Notes: generated by a model from the letters alone, not told the origin. DNA of 64,000 nt from Halichondria panicea (GCF_963675165.1 NC_087383.1:62001-126000), one strand, 5' to 3'. Counted from the stretch's first letter, positions 1 through 14,355 are shown. A program made the numbers and translations.

Positions 1-3000
1 TTAAAGTTCATCTTATTAAAGTGGTCAAAGCTTTCAAGCAAGTCCCTCCCCCCACGGACACACCCACCATTAGTGCGGCCCTATTGGAGACATACTCACG
101 ACTGTTGGTCTGGTTAGGCACTCGCAACTTCCAGGGTAAGAGTGTTACACAGAGCCCTCTAACCCTAACCCCCCTGTCCCTGTAGCTCACCTCATACCAG
201 CTGTGTTTGAGTCTCAAGCCTGGGGCATTCTCCATGCTCTCTTGGAGATCATTGTGTTCAGAGTTCACCTCCAGCTGCAATACTCTTATAGGTTCCAACT
301 GTTACAGCAGCTCCACACAGTGGCCAGTGTGTCCATCATCCCCCCTCAACTACACTGCTCCACTGAGAATGCTGCTCTCAAGCTAATACAAGGTCTCAAC
401 AGCCCTGAGTTCCTCATACAGCTAGTCAAGGCACAGTTTGCACTGGACCCTAAGCCGGTAAGTGGGCTACATATGCAATGATGGTGCGTGCGTGCGTGCG
501 TGCGTGGCTGCATAGTCCAGTGGATTGCCTTGTGCCAAGCAACAAAACTGCATTTAGATTATTGTTAGTTAGCGTAACTTTGTTCATGTAGAAAGAATAG
601 GGGCAGAACAGGTGTGGCTTGGTGGTTAGGGTGGTGGCCTAGTAGATCACATGATAGGCAAAAAGGCGTAGGTTCGATTCTCTCCTGGGAACTAACGTTA
701 TGTTATTCTTGTTTGGCTTTACAGCTGCTGTCTGTTGATTCGGAGGAGTTGAATAGAGTGTTTGTTCGAGTTGTTGCACAGTCTCTGGCTACCTCCAGTA
801 AGCCACACCCATCACAACACCCCCTCACGTGTAGCCACACCCCCTTCAGGTACGGACCCTGCCAACTGGTTGGATCAGTTCATGAGGACAGTGCTAACCA
901 CAGCCCCTAATTGGTACGTCAATACATACTAGGCCCTGTTCACACACCCCCTGCTCTAGTTGGAGTCAGAGCACACTAGAACACTTCCCCCCTGCACTGC
1001 GCGTGTTCTGCTCCACTCCTTCTCCTCCTGATGGAGCTCTTGTGGCTAAAGTAGAAGAGGAGAGTCGACGCTTTTTTGGACTGAGTTCAGAGGCTGAACA
1101 GATTCGTGTGTTTATGGAGACAGACTCTGCAGCGTACTTCATATGGTGTGTGTATTAGTTAACCAGTGTATCTAGTACCATAGTTGCAATGTACCCAGTG
1201 TACTGTGGAAGGGTCTGATGGAGAGGGGGACTGTGAACCCTGCACTTGTCAAGGTGGCTCAGAGGACTCAACCTAAGAAACTTGCAGCCTTCACTAGGAA
1301 GCTTATCGACTACATCATCTTCTCCATGCCCCAGCCTGCAACAGCTGAACACATCACCAAGGTGACTACTGTACACATCTGTAGCTTTGTGAGATCATCT
1401 GTTGTGTAGGTGGCCTCTCACCTCTTGGAGCTTGTGTGGCAGCACCACTTGTTCACTGTGGACCGACTTGCCCTGTGCATGGTAACTAACCACCCCTCAC
1501 CCCTTCTCTATATTAGCTCCTCCCACTATCTACAGTTGCTGCGAGGGTATGAACCTGAGCTAGAGGTGGTGTGTGTGTCCATTGTATGTGATGTCTTACT
1601 AGCCAGTGAAGAGCTGCACAATCGATTGAAGAACCTGGTTGAGTCAGTACCCAGTGACTACTGGAGGTGTCAGGACTGGGGCCAGAAACACTCTGCTTAC
1701 AATGCTGTGAGTCCTTCCCTACACTAATCGACAGAGTGTAATCCACTGAGTGTGTGTGTGTGTGTGTGTGCAGGCTCATCCAGAGAGCTTTCAATGTGAG
1801 ACACCAGGTCCTCAAACCTCCTCCCTACCCATGCACTTTGGTGAGCCATTACGTGTGTGTGTGTGTGTGTGCATCTCTCTATAATAATACTGTACAGGTA
1901 ACCTTTGTCTGAGACTACTACCGGTAAGTGGTACACTACCCCCCACCCTGTGTCATTATCTCCCCCCCACCATGATAGGTGCTGGACCTGCTCATACAGA
2001 GACTACTAGAGGTCACCTCTGCTGCTGATAAATATCTTGTGCGTTTGTTGGAATGTTTCAAGGACCTCTACAAATATCATGGTGTGTGTTGTGATGATGT
2101 CATCACTGTGATTACTGGCGTGATGATGTCATCACTGTGTTTACTGTCGCCTCTTATTTCAGATCAGCCGTTGACCTTCCTCTACTTCACACTCCATCAT
2201 TACAGCGCAGTGTTTGCAGGTCATCACGAATGGAAGCTTCTGCTCACATACTCCATTGTTGGTCAGTCATAGCATCACACTTACCACTCCACACCCACAC
2301 TAACCACCCACTCCACACCCCCTCAGGCTCTCAACATGACGCCCACTCTTTGGATTGGTACTTCACGGGCCCCCTCACACAGCTACTCCAGGGGGGAGGT
2401 CAATGGAGCCCCTCCTCTGATTACTTCCATTCCCTTGTAACGAGGTTAATGAAAGGACTGAAGCCATTCAACATCTTTGGACCCGTGGCAGAGTGGCATT
2501 TCACAGAGTTTGCTAGTCCGATGACCTTTGCCCTCTACACTGCTCTGGTGGAGCTCATGTGTGTACCTCTCCCTGGTACTGAGACTGTCAGGCACCTCAT
2601 TACTACAGCCTATGACAAGTGGGTGGTAGATGTCTTTTGACCTCTTGTACTGACCTTTGGCCCCACAGAGCGGCAGAAGGTGTATCAGAGATTGAGCTCA
2701 TGAGTTGGATCAACACTGTTACCTTGGTGATGGTATCTCTACCGGTACGCCCACTCATTCTCTGTGTTACTATAGAGACTGTTGTTATTGTGTAGGAGTG
2801 TTTCCATGGTTCCCTGTATCAGGAGATAGTGGGGGCGTTGTCCCTTACAGACACGCCCCTTCAAGACACACCCCTTTTAGCCGTGGTGCATGCCTACTGG
2901 CATCACGCTAATCTTGGACTCCTCCTGCCTCTACCAAAGTGAGCTAGCTTGTGTCTATTCTCTGATAGTTCATGTAGCGGGATAGAAACTTTCAACGGAA

Positions 3001-3604
3001 TACAGCCTTTTTGCAGCATGCATGCATGCAATATGTTTAATCGAGCGAAAACTACGAACATTTATCCCCTCGAAATCGGAAATAATTTATACGGCATACT
3101 ATACGGTATGCTAATGGTGTGTGTATGTGTGTAGGTGGTTAGGCTCTGTGCTGGGTCCTCTGGTAACCACGGAGACTCGTCTCTTGTTCACCTGTCGTCT
3201 CTTGGGCCCTCTACTCAATAGACTCACTGCAGAGAAACCAAAGCTCTTGTTAGAGGTGACCTCTTGGTCTGTTGTCATGGTAATACTCCCCACCCCCGCA
3301 CAGGTTGTCTTGGAGATATACAAGATGCTACAGAGAGTGGACAAGGAACAAGCAGGTCACATGACCCACTCGGACCTACTCTGCGACTACCTGTATCCTA
3401 ACATTGTACAAATAATGTTCCTTCACCACACGTTCCTTCACCACGCGTTCCTTCACCACACGTTCCTTCACCACACGTTCTACCAGATACCATATCAAGT
3501 ACATGCATATTGGAGACTGGGCTGAGATAGAAACCATCACCAACAGTCTCCACACTCCACTCAAGTGGAGGCTCAGGTTCATGCACTCTGAGAAAACTGC
3601 ATAG
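1..3604 (+). CDS. MED23: Mediator complex subunit 23, 5' partial
   Basis: Sur2/MED23 is a Mediator tail subunit that links transcription activators to RNA polymerase II in the nucleus. Exons read as 1-135, 186-457, 725-797, 849-913, 960-1145, 1199-1361, 1410-1481, 1536-1706, 1774-1840, 1898-1923, 1979-2081, 2163-2271, 2327-2618, 2669-2744, 2796-2938, 3135-3255, 3304-3392 and 3487-3604. Joined, they give family landmarks in order: FESQAWGILHALLE, SEELNRVFVRVVAQ, LFTVDRLALCM, YRWHH-type VVHAYWHHANLG, and a C-terminus LCDYLYHIKYMHIGDW that matches the vertebrate end only if 3393-3486 is removed as an intron. The N-terminal half of the protein is outside the window. The ending is short, without the Ser/Pro/Gln tail of vertebrates. 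Exon borders are my inference; family identity is strong. Confidence 0.93.
611..695 (+). repeat. tRNA-derived SINE head in MED23 intron
   Basis: The stretch resembles a tRNA gene body: an A-box-like TGGCTTGGTGGTTAGG near its start and a B-box-like GGTTCGATTCT about 50 bases later, but without a clean acceptor stem. A close relative lies on the minus strand at 25428-25512 (and in unit 2 near 50900), also in an intron. Two independent locations and a decayed cloverleaf favour a tRNA-derived SINE over a working tRNA gene. Confidence 0.6.
3418..3480. repeat. 15-bp minisatellite, 4 copies, in last MED23 intron
   Basis: Four tandem copies of about 15 bp (core GTTCCTTCACCACAC). The array stays open in the MED23 frame, so it could be mistaken for coding. 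Conservation of the protein across 3392/3487 shows it is intronic. Confidence 0.8.
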
Positions 3605-3899
3605 ATGGACAGTCAATATCAGTATAATTATAAATTGTGCATTATGTGATTTCATTCCATTTTTGTAAAAACTGTTAAAAGTAGTGTTCATTCCGCGGCT
3701 ATAAATCGAAGCATTATGACTGGTATTGGTAAAAAATCTATTCAGGGTTGCTAAGAAGAGTTCAGAGGTCGTTACCATTATAATTATGCTGAATCAGCAA
3801 ACAAGATAAAATTGCTATGTGCTGAGTCAGAGGTGCTGAGTTTGAGTAGAACAGTGTTAGCTCTTGGTTGTTAGAAGAAAGGCCGGAGATATATAGACT
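3605..3899. other. Intergenic MED23-PARP gap
   Basis: About 295 bp between the MED23 stop and the next start codon, AT-rich. It must hold the MED23 polyadenylation region and the PARP promoter. No convincing motif was found beyond a weak TATA-like CTATAAATC near 3697. Confidence 0.5.
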
Positions 3900-5596
<1,697 letters not shown>

Positions 5597-5966
5597 GAAA
5601 GAAGAAAGCTATTGAACTGCATGTACTCAATCATGATTCCCATTCATTCAATTATCATTATCTGCTGTTGTATAAATCATAACTGTTGTGTTATTCTGTA
5701 CCTTTACTGCGCATGCTCAATATCAACAGCAAGGGGGCGGGGCTCATGTGTTTAGAAAGGGGGGGAGGGGCTCGTGTTGCATCAGCATAATATCACATTT
5801 GCAGGGAAACTGTATACAGCTACAGGTAGAGAACTTCTTCACATGACAGGAGATTGAGTTGCAAACGCATGGACAAAAATAATATATGAAATGCAATAAG
5901 GTGTGCATGTCCAGTGAGTGTAACAGTGTATGTCAGGCAGCTCATTACAGTCAGTGGTTAGTGTGG
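5597..5966. other. Convergent 3' intergenic region
   Basis: Lies between the 3' ends of the PARP gene (+) and the DAPK-like gene (-). No reading frame or structured repeat recognised; there are G-rich runs around 5740-5770. Confidence 0.5.
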
Positions 5967-8392
5967 TTAGACTGAGACATTGGGTCCAAGCTTCTTGTGT
6001 GCAGCTACTGACTTGCTGGTGAAGGCTCCACTGAACCGTCTCACAGCTATCATCATTCTGCCCAGAGCCTGCAAGGGATCACATGATCAAACTCACTCTG
6101 TCACTATGTAAACAGGATATTTTTATAATTATCAGCATCATTGAGCACAATAATTCTAATTATAATTTTTGGCAATATAGCAGCTTTTGCACAACATAAA
6201 AGATAATCATGATAAAATTATATTGAGTGTGTTAGTGTTAGTAATTGACAGTGCATTCAGCCTCCTCTGCTGTTGGTGGTAATGGTGAGGTGGGGCTGAG
6301 GGGACACACGTCACCACCACTGCTAGTCAGGGAGATGGACCTCAGGCGAGCCAGAAAACCCACCGCCTTACCAACAGCCTGTGAGGGTGTGAGGGATGTG
6401 AGGGATGTGAGGGGTGTGAGGGTGTACGGGAGAGGAGAGGGTTGACTTAATAATGTTGCAATAATAATGTACAAACGATGTTTTGGAATGAACATGACTT
6501 GAGTAACCACATCATACAACTAGCCACTACCTTCCACTTTCTCCTTGCTCTGAGCTGCTTTAGTCGTCCTGTGCTAATGCGAGCGCTATTATCTCCTTTT
6601 TTGGTCTCCACCATCCATGAGTGGGTGAGGCTCTTCTCAGCTGTGCCCCTCAACCTGTGTAGTGGAGTGGGTGGAGTGGGTGGATCACACACACACAGCA
6701 CTTCTTACACTGGGTTCATGATAAGTAGCTGATCAATGAAGTCTTTGGCAAGGTTGGAGATATCCTCATATGTCTCCTCATCTTGTGGGTCAGGATATTC
6801 ATACTCTCCTGTAGAGATGTTTCCCACTGTCTCCATGTCATCATCACCCAGGAATGGGGACATTCCAGTCAGTCTATATATTATATAGGAGGAGGGACTA
6901 ACAATGTGCCGTGTATACCAGTAGCTAACTCACAGTATGTATGAGATGACTCCAATGGCCCTGTGTGTGTGTGTGTATGTGTAATGATAGCTAGGTAAAC
7001 TATGCAATGTTTTGGTTGACACAACGTTACATAGTGCATAGGTACCCCCACTGACGAAGCTATTCTAACAGTATACACAGATCGCTACAACACAGTGTCT
7101 AGTTACCAACCAACTCACCACATATCAGCAGCAGTAGTGACTGGATCATATTGCAGCACCTCGGGAGCTGTGTACATTGATGATAGAGAGAATGTGAGGG
7201 GAGGTGGGCTATACACTTACCAATGAACTCCGGAGTGCCCACCATGGACTTGATCTTGGGATTAACACTCAAGTTTTGAGCTGAGCCAAAATCAATGATT
7301 TTTAGTTGCTTGCCATCTTTCTCTTTGAGTACTATATTCTCAGGCTGCATGTGTTATAATGATAATAGCACCGTACACTCATGTTCAAAGAGAGTGATGA
7401 TGAGCAATAGTTCCTGCTAATGTGCTAACCCTACACACCTTTAGGTCCAGATGTACAATATTCTTCTTGTGGCAGAAGTCCATAGCCTCCATAATCTGAG
7501 TGAGATAATCCACTGCTTGAGACTCCTCCAGAAACTCTCGCTCTATCACATAATCAAACAACTCTCCTCCGTTAAGCCTGCATGGAGAATAAGCAGACAC
7601 GCTGGGCTAGACATTGGTGGGGGAGTACCCGAAACATGAGCTTAAAACCAATTATGAACAAAATAACAATGATTTATGAATTATTCATGACAATTATTAT
7701 GATAACGGCAAAAGGAAACCACCTGCACTATAAGCCACTAGCTACCTGTGCATTATATGAATATTATTCACAACAGAATAGTGGCTGCTGTAGATACAGT
7801 AAACACACTGGCTATGAATATAGTCTGCATGAACACGCACAGTCTGCATGGAGAGACAATGCACATGCAGCACTAGCTAGCTAGCTCAGTGGATGCACCA
7901 AACCACACCATGAGTTATGTACATACACAGCACTAGTTCAGTGAGTGTGATACCACCAGACTCCACTGTTATACACGTGCACACTACCACACAGAGCGGT
8001 TAGCTAGTGTACTCACAGCTCAGTGATGAGGACGAAGCCAGTGTCACAGTCCATGAAGTCAGTAATGGAGAGGATAGCGGGATGTTTGAGCTGCTTCAAT
8101 ATCTCCACTTCTCGATATACGTCCACTTCCTTGTTGCCCTTCTTTGACATGACCTTAACTGCTGCTGGTTCTCTAGTCACTGAATCCGTGCACTTGAATA
8201 CCACTCCAAACTTTCCTCTATTGCAAACACAAACACAAACACACTAGATCATAACAAAGCATGCAGTGGAAGCCATGCTAATAGCTGCAAGCTAGTAGCT
8301 GGCTGTATGCTCACTCACCTTGCAAGCTCCTCTTGTACTGCATACTTTCTCCTTACAATAGAGGGTATGGACATTTCTGAACCTCCTGCCAT
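5967..8392 (-). CDS. DAPK-like calmodulin-regulated Ser/Thr kinase
   Basis: Start codon at 8392 (MAGGSEMSIPSIVRRKY). Exons run 8392-8319, 8217-8017, 7577-7439, 7344-7221, 7167-7119, 6960-6934, 6873-6709 and 6654-6531, then one of two last exons: 6378-6238 (347 aa total) or 6068-5967 (334 aa). The kinase domain is complete: ARGKFGVVFK glycine loop, AAVKVM lysine, HLDLKPENI catalytic loop, IIDFGSAQ metal-binding DFG, GTPEFIAPEV, and subdomain IX-XI (ADMWAIGVISYIL). RLKQLRARRKWK after the catalytic domain matches the DAPK autoregulatory/calmodulin-binding segment; each last exon continues it with a basic amphipathic stretch. Unlike human DAPK1 there are no ankyrin, ROC or Death regions, so it resembles the short DAPK3/STK17 type. 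Likely role: calcium-regulated kinase in apoptosis or cytoskeleton control (family inference). Confidence 0.88.
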
Positions 8393-9388
8393 TTCTGTAG
8401 CTATAGCTATTCAGAGTCAATGCTAAAAATGTATTTCTGTGCTGTACTGCAGTTGTGGTTAAATATACGTGGGAGCTCATTATAGGAAGCATCCGGCAAC
8501 ACAAACCACATAATTATAATACATGTAACAGTAGACACATGCACACACACCAGCATATGTCTCTCAAACACAGACAGCAGCTACTCTATATGCACAGTTA
8601 ATGCATATATAGCTATACTGTAGTGGCCCTCCTTGCGTACACGATGACATTCATAGGATGGTTGAGGGTTGTGCAGCGACTGCAGTGCACATGCACTCTG
8701 CCTGACAGCATATAGGCACTCGATATCAGCAGCATTTATACTATAGTGGTTGTGCATGTGAGGAGGCCAATAGCTGCCACGATAGCTATACATCTCCATA
8801 CACCATGCACCATGTAACTGTAGACTGTAGAGGGGAGTTGTCTCATGATTTAGCATTCCAGGGCAGTAACACACGTTGTTTCCTAGTAAATGTAGACTAT
8901 CTCTCCCACTTGCCAATGTACATTAAATATACACATTCCATAAACATCCTTATTCTAACACACTATTAGTTCCCACAGGCTTTGCAATGTCACGCTAAAC
9001 AGATCATGTTAAAGTCTCAGTGTGTTTTGGACATGCAGGAATGTATTCAGGAATGGTGAAGCTACTGGGAGTCCACCTCAGCTCCAGTGTTCACCAGAGT
9101 GGTGTATGCAGGAATGGTGATGCTACTGGGAGTCCACCTCAGCTCCAGTGTTCACCAGAGTGGTGTATGCAGGAATGGTGAAGCTACTGGGAGTCCACCT
9201 CAGTTCCAGTGTTCACCAGAGTCCACTGTATAGTGTACATGGGGGAGAGGCTGGTTATAGGCTGCAGAGCATGAGTGGTGTATGGAGGAATGCGTGTGGT
9301 TAATGGTTTGGGTAGGTATCTGATTAGAGCAACTATCAATGATGACCTTCTCCATGTGCTCTATCAGAGGAGGTGTCAGAGGCTAATC
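8393..9388. other. Divergent upstream region, DAPK-like/NCBP1
   Basis: About 1 kb between two start codons on opposite strands, so it must contain both promoters. It holds a 61-bp tandem repeat (9045-9226) and otherwise AT-rich sequence with many TAGCTAGC motifs. Frames present are short and unconvincing. Confidence 0.6.
9045..9226. repeat. 61-bp tandem repeat, 3 copies
   Basis: Three near-identical copies (core CAGGAATGGTGAAGCTACTG followed by GGAGTCCACCTCAG) just upstream of NCBP1, differing by single bases. Function unknown. Confidence 0.9.
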
Positions 9389-10597
9389 ATGAGTGAGATG
9401 TTGAGCAGGTCAGCCAGGAAGCGGCCCAGAGACGATTATGAAGGTGACCCACCCCCCCACACATCACACACACACACACACACACAACACATAACTGTCC
9501 ACCCTATAGACTTTCCTCGTAAGAGGGGGCGGTATAGTGATCCCGGGCCAATGGCCAGAGAACCAGAATCCACTGAACAGAAACTAGAGAGCCTCATCTC
9601 ACGATTAGGAGAAAAGGTGTGTCCACTGTGTGTGTGTGTGTGTGTGTGGTAGGTGCGCACGCTGCATTAGTTGCTGTTTGTACATCTGTTGTAGATATTT
9701 TTCTAACGCTATGGCATTGTTGATGTTCTCAGAGCCACAAGAGTCTTGAGAGCAACCTCGATGTACTGTCCAACCTGCTCATCAATGAGATGGCCTCCAT
9801 GACTGACCACATCCTCACTACCATTACTAAATGGTGAGCCTCCTACCCCCATAACTCACTCAACCCCCCTAACTCACTCAACCCCCTAGTGTGGTGGATA
9901 TGAAAGAGAAGGCTTTCATCTATTCTACTTTACTTGGACTGCTAAATGCTAAGAAGTTTGAAGTGGGGGAACAGGTTCGTCTGTGTGTGTGGGCGTGTGT
10001 GCTGCTCTATACTTTAACCCTGTAGGCACTGGAGCTTGTGGTAGCTGAGCTACGCAGCGCTTTGACCCTGAGTCAGTACGACAAGGCTCGACACCTCGTG
10101 AGACCACACCCACTCTAGTTAACCCTCTCGTTACTATATATCTCATTAGGTGGTATTTCTGGCAGACTTGGTCAATTGTAAAGTGGTGAATGTTAACTCC
10201 ATTGTCTCTCTATTTGATACGCTGGTGACAGTGACCTTTGAACCTGATATCCCTCAAGTAAGCTAAGTTTTATTTTAACCCTTTCATTACTCAGTTGTAT
10301 AGATACGCTCTGATGCTTATATACACATGGTCCTGTCAGCACTGCCAATCGTGAGTATATAGTGGATACATTGATGAACCTCTAGTCATTATTTACTGCC
10401 TCAGGTTGGGGCCGAGCTGGAGGAGAGGAAGAGACAAGAACTGGAGAGATTACTCGTTACCATTGACAACTACATGAGGTAGGCGTGGCTCAGATTACGC
10501 TGTCATTATTTGTTGCCTCCAGTAAGCGGAGTACACCATTTCTGCCCATGTTCCAAGTGTGGGGGGAGGGGCAACCACACCCACAGGAAGATGTGAG

Positions 10598-10628
<31 letters not shown>

Positions 10629-10715
10629 ACCAGCGTGTGTGTGTGTGTGTGTACCAGCATGTGTGTGTGTGTGTGTGTGTGTACCAGCATGTGTGTGGGT
10701 GTGTATGTACCAGCA

Positions 10716-10747
<32 letters not shown>

Positions 10748-13700
10748 TGTGTGTGTGATGTGTGTGTGTGTGTGTGTAGGGGTTGCGTTTGCTGTGGACC
10801 CAAGTGAAGGCTCTGAGGGAGGAAGACTGGAAGGTGACTGATTGTGTGTGGGTGTGGGTGTGTGGTGTGTGTGAACTGTGCCTCTGTAGACGGCCATACT
10901 GCTCAAGCTCTACACTGCCTTCCAGAGTGAGATGGGTGGAGCTTATCTGGTGCGTGTGTGTGTGTATGGTGACACTGTTGACCCCGCCCCTTCCTCCAGC
11001 ATCCTCTCCCTAGCCTGCCAGTTCCTCCACACTCACCAGACTCTGTCTATCCTCTCCCCTCTGCTGTGTTCAGACTGTTCTCATCCACTGACATGCGCTG
11101 CTCTTCCCCTGACACTACTCTACCCTCTCCCACCTCTGCTGATCGATTCCTGGCAGAGGAAGCTGTGACTGCCATACTAGCAAGTCACCAGGGAAGCAGG
11201 AAGGAGTGGTGAGTGCCTCAACCTTCTGTGTGTGGGCTAGCTATAAGTATCATTGGCTAAAGCAATTAAGCCTGTTTGTAGCTATGTTTGAGAGACCATA
11301 ACTTGTGTTGCGAACGTCAAATATTTTTTGGATTTAGTAGCTCTTTGATAGTACTACAATATGGTGTGCTTAGATCTGTAATTTAATTTGGGTCCAAATT
11401 GTCCATTTTCAGAAAAAAAGCGTGGGCTATAAGTGGACGTTTTTTCAATATTAAGCTGTTTTCGTAGCTTAGTTTGAGAGGCCATAACTTGTGTTGCGAA
11501 CGTCCGATTTCCAAAATATGTTTTGGATTTAGTAGTCTTTGATAGTACTACAATATAGTGTGCTTAGATCAGTAATTTCCTCTTTGTACAGTGCGAGTGC
11601 TCTGGTTGGGTTCTCTGAGACATGTCAGGAGAGGTTGGGAGTTTGTGGAGACTATGTGATAGTGGAGGTCTTGTTTGGTCACATGCTGCGACTGCCACGC
11701 CCCCCTCAAGTGCTCATCTACTACAGCTCAGTCCTCATAGAGATGTGTAAGAACAACCCTGCAGTCTATCCTCAGCTGGTAACTATATTGTAATAGCCTG
11801 TGACTAACTATATATAGTGATGATGTGTGTGTGCAGTTGTCTCAGACCACAGAGCTGCTCTTCTCTAGACTGGACAATATGAACACTATTGCCATTGACA
11901 GGTAACTAAGCAGCTCGTACTAAGCCACACCCCCTAGCAACCACCTACGCAGGTTTGCCGCATGGTTCTCACATCATCTCTCTAACTTCAAGTATCAGTG
12001 GGACTGGAGCAAATGGTGAGTGTGTTGATGATGTCATATAGTGTCATTATGACACACTTCAGGAATCATGTGATCGAGGACGGCCCGACTGACAACCCAT
12101 CCGTCAAGTTTGTGTCTGAAGTATTCGCCAAGTGTATACGGTACGTTGTGATGTGTGTGTGATGTGTGTACCCCTCCCCCACACTGTGCTGTGTGTGTGT
12201 GTGTAATGTGTGTACCCCCCCCTTAGACTGGCGTGCTATGACATATTTGTTGAGATGGTACCCCCAGAGATGACCTCTCTGCTACCCCCAGAGCCAGCTC
12301 CACTCTTCAAGTACAGACAGGACGATGGTGAGACTAACAGACTAACAGATATTCATGATATGTGCACACTACTAGACTCGGCTGAGGGGGAGGTAGCTGT
12401 ACACCTGCTGGAGGCTATAAAGAACAAGGAATCGATTGATGATCTTAGAGCAGTTCTTGAGAGTCTCACTGAGGTTGGAAAAGATCATCAAAGTAAGCGA
12501 ACACTATCGCTACCATTGTTATCATCTGTATATGTACACAGGTGTAGCTCAGACCAGGATGGCCGTGCTCATGCAATGTGTGCTCAAGGTGGGCTCTAAG
12601 ACCATTACACATTGCTTCCTGGCACTAGTCAAGTAAGCCCCACTCCACACACACACCCACTCCACCCACTCACTCCCTGTGCACAGGTTTAGACCTCTCA
12701 TGATAGAGCTAGCTGATGAGGATGATTGTAAACTGACTTGCCTCACTACTCTAGCAGAGTTCTACACCAAGAACACGCAGGTACACCCCCACACACCCCC
12801 CCCCACACACACACACATACACACACCCCCACACAGTTTTACACCAAGAACACGCAGGTACACCCCCACACCCCCCACACACACACACACCCCCACACAG
12901 TTTTATACCAAGAACACGCAGGTACACCCCCACACATACACACACACACACACACAGCTACATGGTCTGGTGATAGACAAGCTGCTGCGTATGAGTGTAG
13001 TGGATGCAGGGTCAGTGGTGAGCTGGCTGTGTAGTGCCACTCCCCTCTTTACTAGGGGATTCCCCTGGGAGGTCCTCACCTCCACCCTCCACAAGACCAA
13101 GACCTCATTAGCTAACACCAAGAGAGAGCTAGCAGACACTCGAGACAAACTCAGGAAGGTACATGTATGTGTAGTGATACACGTGTCTTGTGAATTACAC
13201 ACTGTTTTGGAGGTTTCTATGTGAGTATTCGTTGCTAGTAAGTGCCCCCTAGCTACCACATTGCTACTACCAGGATGTCCTGCTACTGCCTAACTACCCT
13301 CATTGCTACTGCCTAGCTACCCTCATTGCTACTGCCTAACTACCCGGGCCCCATTGCCCCAGGTGTCAGCCCTTGATGAGGTAGCCTTGGGCGGTGATGA
13401 GAGGACAGACCTTGAAGCTAAAGTAGAGGAATTAGAGGAGACAAAGGACGAAAGAGAGCGGACTCTACGCCAACTCTTCCTCTCTCTGTTTGAGCGATTG
13501 GCTAGCTCCCTGGGGGGTCAAGGACACAGTGACTTGTGGACACAGTGCACATTGGACCACTGCAGACACCTACTGGTCCAGGTGAATGCACTCATAAATA
13601 CATCATTTGTGTTCAGAATGTCCAATTTTCAAATCTAATTGCTGCTCTCAGAATTACGTTTCAAATGATGTGCTCCTGATACCTACCCCACCAAATGTGA

Positions 13701-13851
13701 CCCCACCCCCCCCCTCCCACACACACCCCACCCCCCACAGAACCATGCTACTCTGTCCAGGATGGCTGCTCTGCTGGAGGATACAGTATTCACTGTAGAT
13801 GTGGACCCACAACTTCTAGAGGTGTTCCAGCAGTTCCAGGCCCTACTATAG
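9389..13851 (+). CDS. NCBP1: Nuclear cap-binding protein subunit 1 (CBP80)
   Basis: Predicted 805 aa (human about 790) in 22 exons: 9389-9443, 9510-9616, 9733-9833, 9890-9974, 10026-10097, 10150-10257, 10303-10350, 10405-10478, 10523-10592, 10780-10833, 10890-10949, 11000-11208, 11592-11778, 11837-11901, 11953-12015, 12063-12140, 12227-12492, 12542-12632, 12687-12780, 12958-13158, 13363-13581, 13741-13851. CBP80 pairs with NCBP2 to bind the m7G cap of nuclear transcripts, acting in splicing and export. Landmarks: an N-terminal basic patch (KRPRDD and RKRGR, NLS-like), LESLISRLGEK (MIF4G domain), YSTLLGLLNAKKFE, FLADLVNC, WFSHHLSNFKYQWDW, a coiled-coil near residues 670-745, and the ending EVFQQFQALL. 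The chosen start gives a short basic N-terminus as in the family. Exons 21-22 are repeated at 38810-39298. Confidence 0.93.
10603..10779. repeat. GT microsatellite with embedded ACCAGC spacers
   Basis: Four GT blocks separated by TACCAGC-type spacers in NCBP1 intron 9, ending at the exon 10 acceptor. All protein-like frames here are repeat artefacts. Confidence 0.9.
11275..11591. repeat. Dispersed repeat, two tandem halves, in NCBP1 intron 12
   Basis: Two roughly 190-bp related halves, each with CATAACTTGTGTTGCGAACG and GATAGTACTACAATAT. The same sequence recurs in GON4L intron 24 (32905-33185). It looks like an uncharacterised non-coding dispersed element; its ends were not resolved. Confidence 0.75.
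12760..12957. repeat. Minisatellite duplicating the NCBP1 exon 19 donor
   Basis: The end of exon 19 (TACACCAAGAACACGCAG plus its GTACACCC donor) is followed by two further copies of that exon end and donor, separated by CA/CCCC tracts, before exon 20. Three potential donors are therefore arrayed; only the first is needed for the conserved frame. Confidence 0.85.
13268..13350. repeat. Short tandem repeat at the duplication breakpoint
   Basis: Three copies of a 24-bp unit (TGCTACTGCCTAACTACCCT-like) in NCBP1 intron 20. The left border of the 25.4-kb repeated unit (13322/38769) falls inside this array. Confidence 0.8.
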
Positions 13852-13968
13852 CTTACTCTAAACTTAATAACAATATAAAGGTTTCTTTTTGTACATACTG
13901 TACCGATATGCATATGCACTATAATTATTACTATTGTGCTGTGGTTGAAAATTATAATTTAATATGTT

Positions 13969-13980
13969 TGCGCATGCGCA
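13969..13980. promoter_or_regulatory. NRF1-like palindrome TGCGCATGCGCA
   Basis: Perfect 12-bp palindrome matching the consensus of the NRF1 family of metazoan promoter-binding factors. It lies 120 bp downstream of the NCBP1 stop, upstream of the uncharacterised spliced-looking segment at 14050-14600. Repeated at 39416-39427. Confidence 0.6.
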
Positions 13981-14355
13981 ATGAACACTGCGAGTCTGCA
14001 ACACATTGACCACAACATTCGCAGTATACCCACAAATTACTCGCAACACCTTGTAGCTAGTACTCCTGCGGTCCTCTATCGGTGGGAACTGTGGGTCTCC
14101 ATGGCATCTCCTTGGAGACTCTGACGTCAATGGCCTGGAATATTCCCAGATCCAGTTCCAGAACCCAGTTCCTTTGAAGTTTGAAGGAGAAGCAAAGCGT
14201 CTTGCTGGAAGAGGTGAGTTTCTTTGCTTGTAGCTCGCATGTTTGCAGGAATGTTAGGCTAGGAAGCCTTTTATAGAGCATTGTAGCATTGTTTGCTGTC
14301 TATTTGGTCATGTTTTACAGATTGCTATTGTCTTTATTTTTTGCAGATGCTGTGC

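Noticed and set aside
611-695. Functional tRNA gene
   Set aside because: A and B boxes are present, but pairing of the acceptor stem is poor and diverged copies occur elsewhere.
2137-2326. Continuous coding reading through MED23 intron 12
   Set aside because: The frame is open by chance; MED23 similarity resumes only after the acceptor at 2326.
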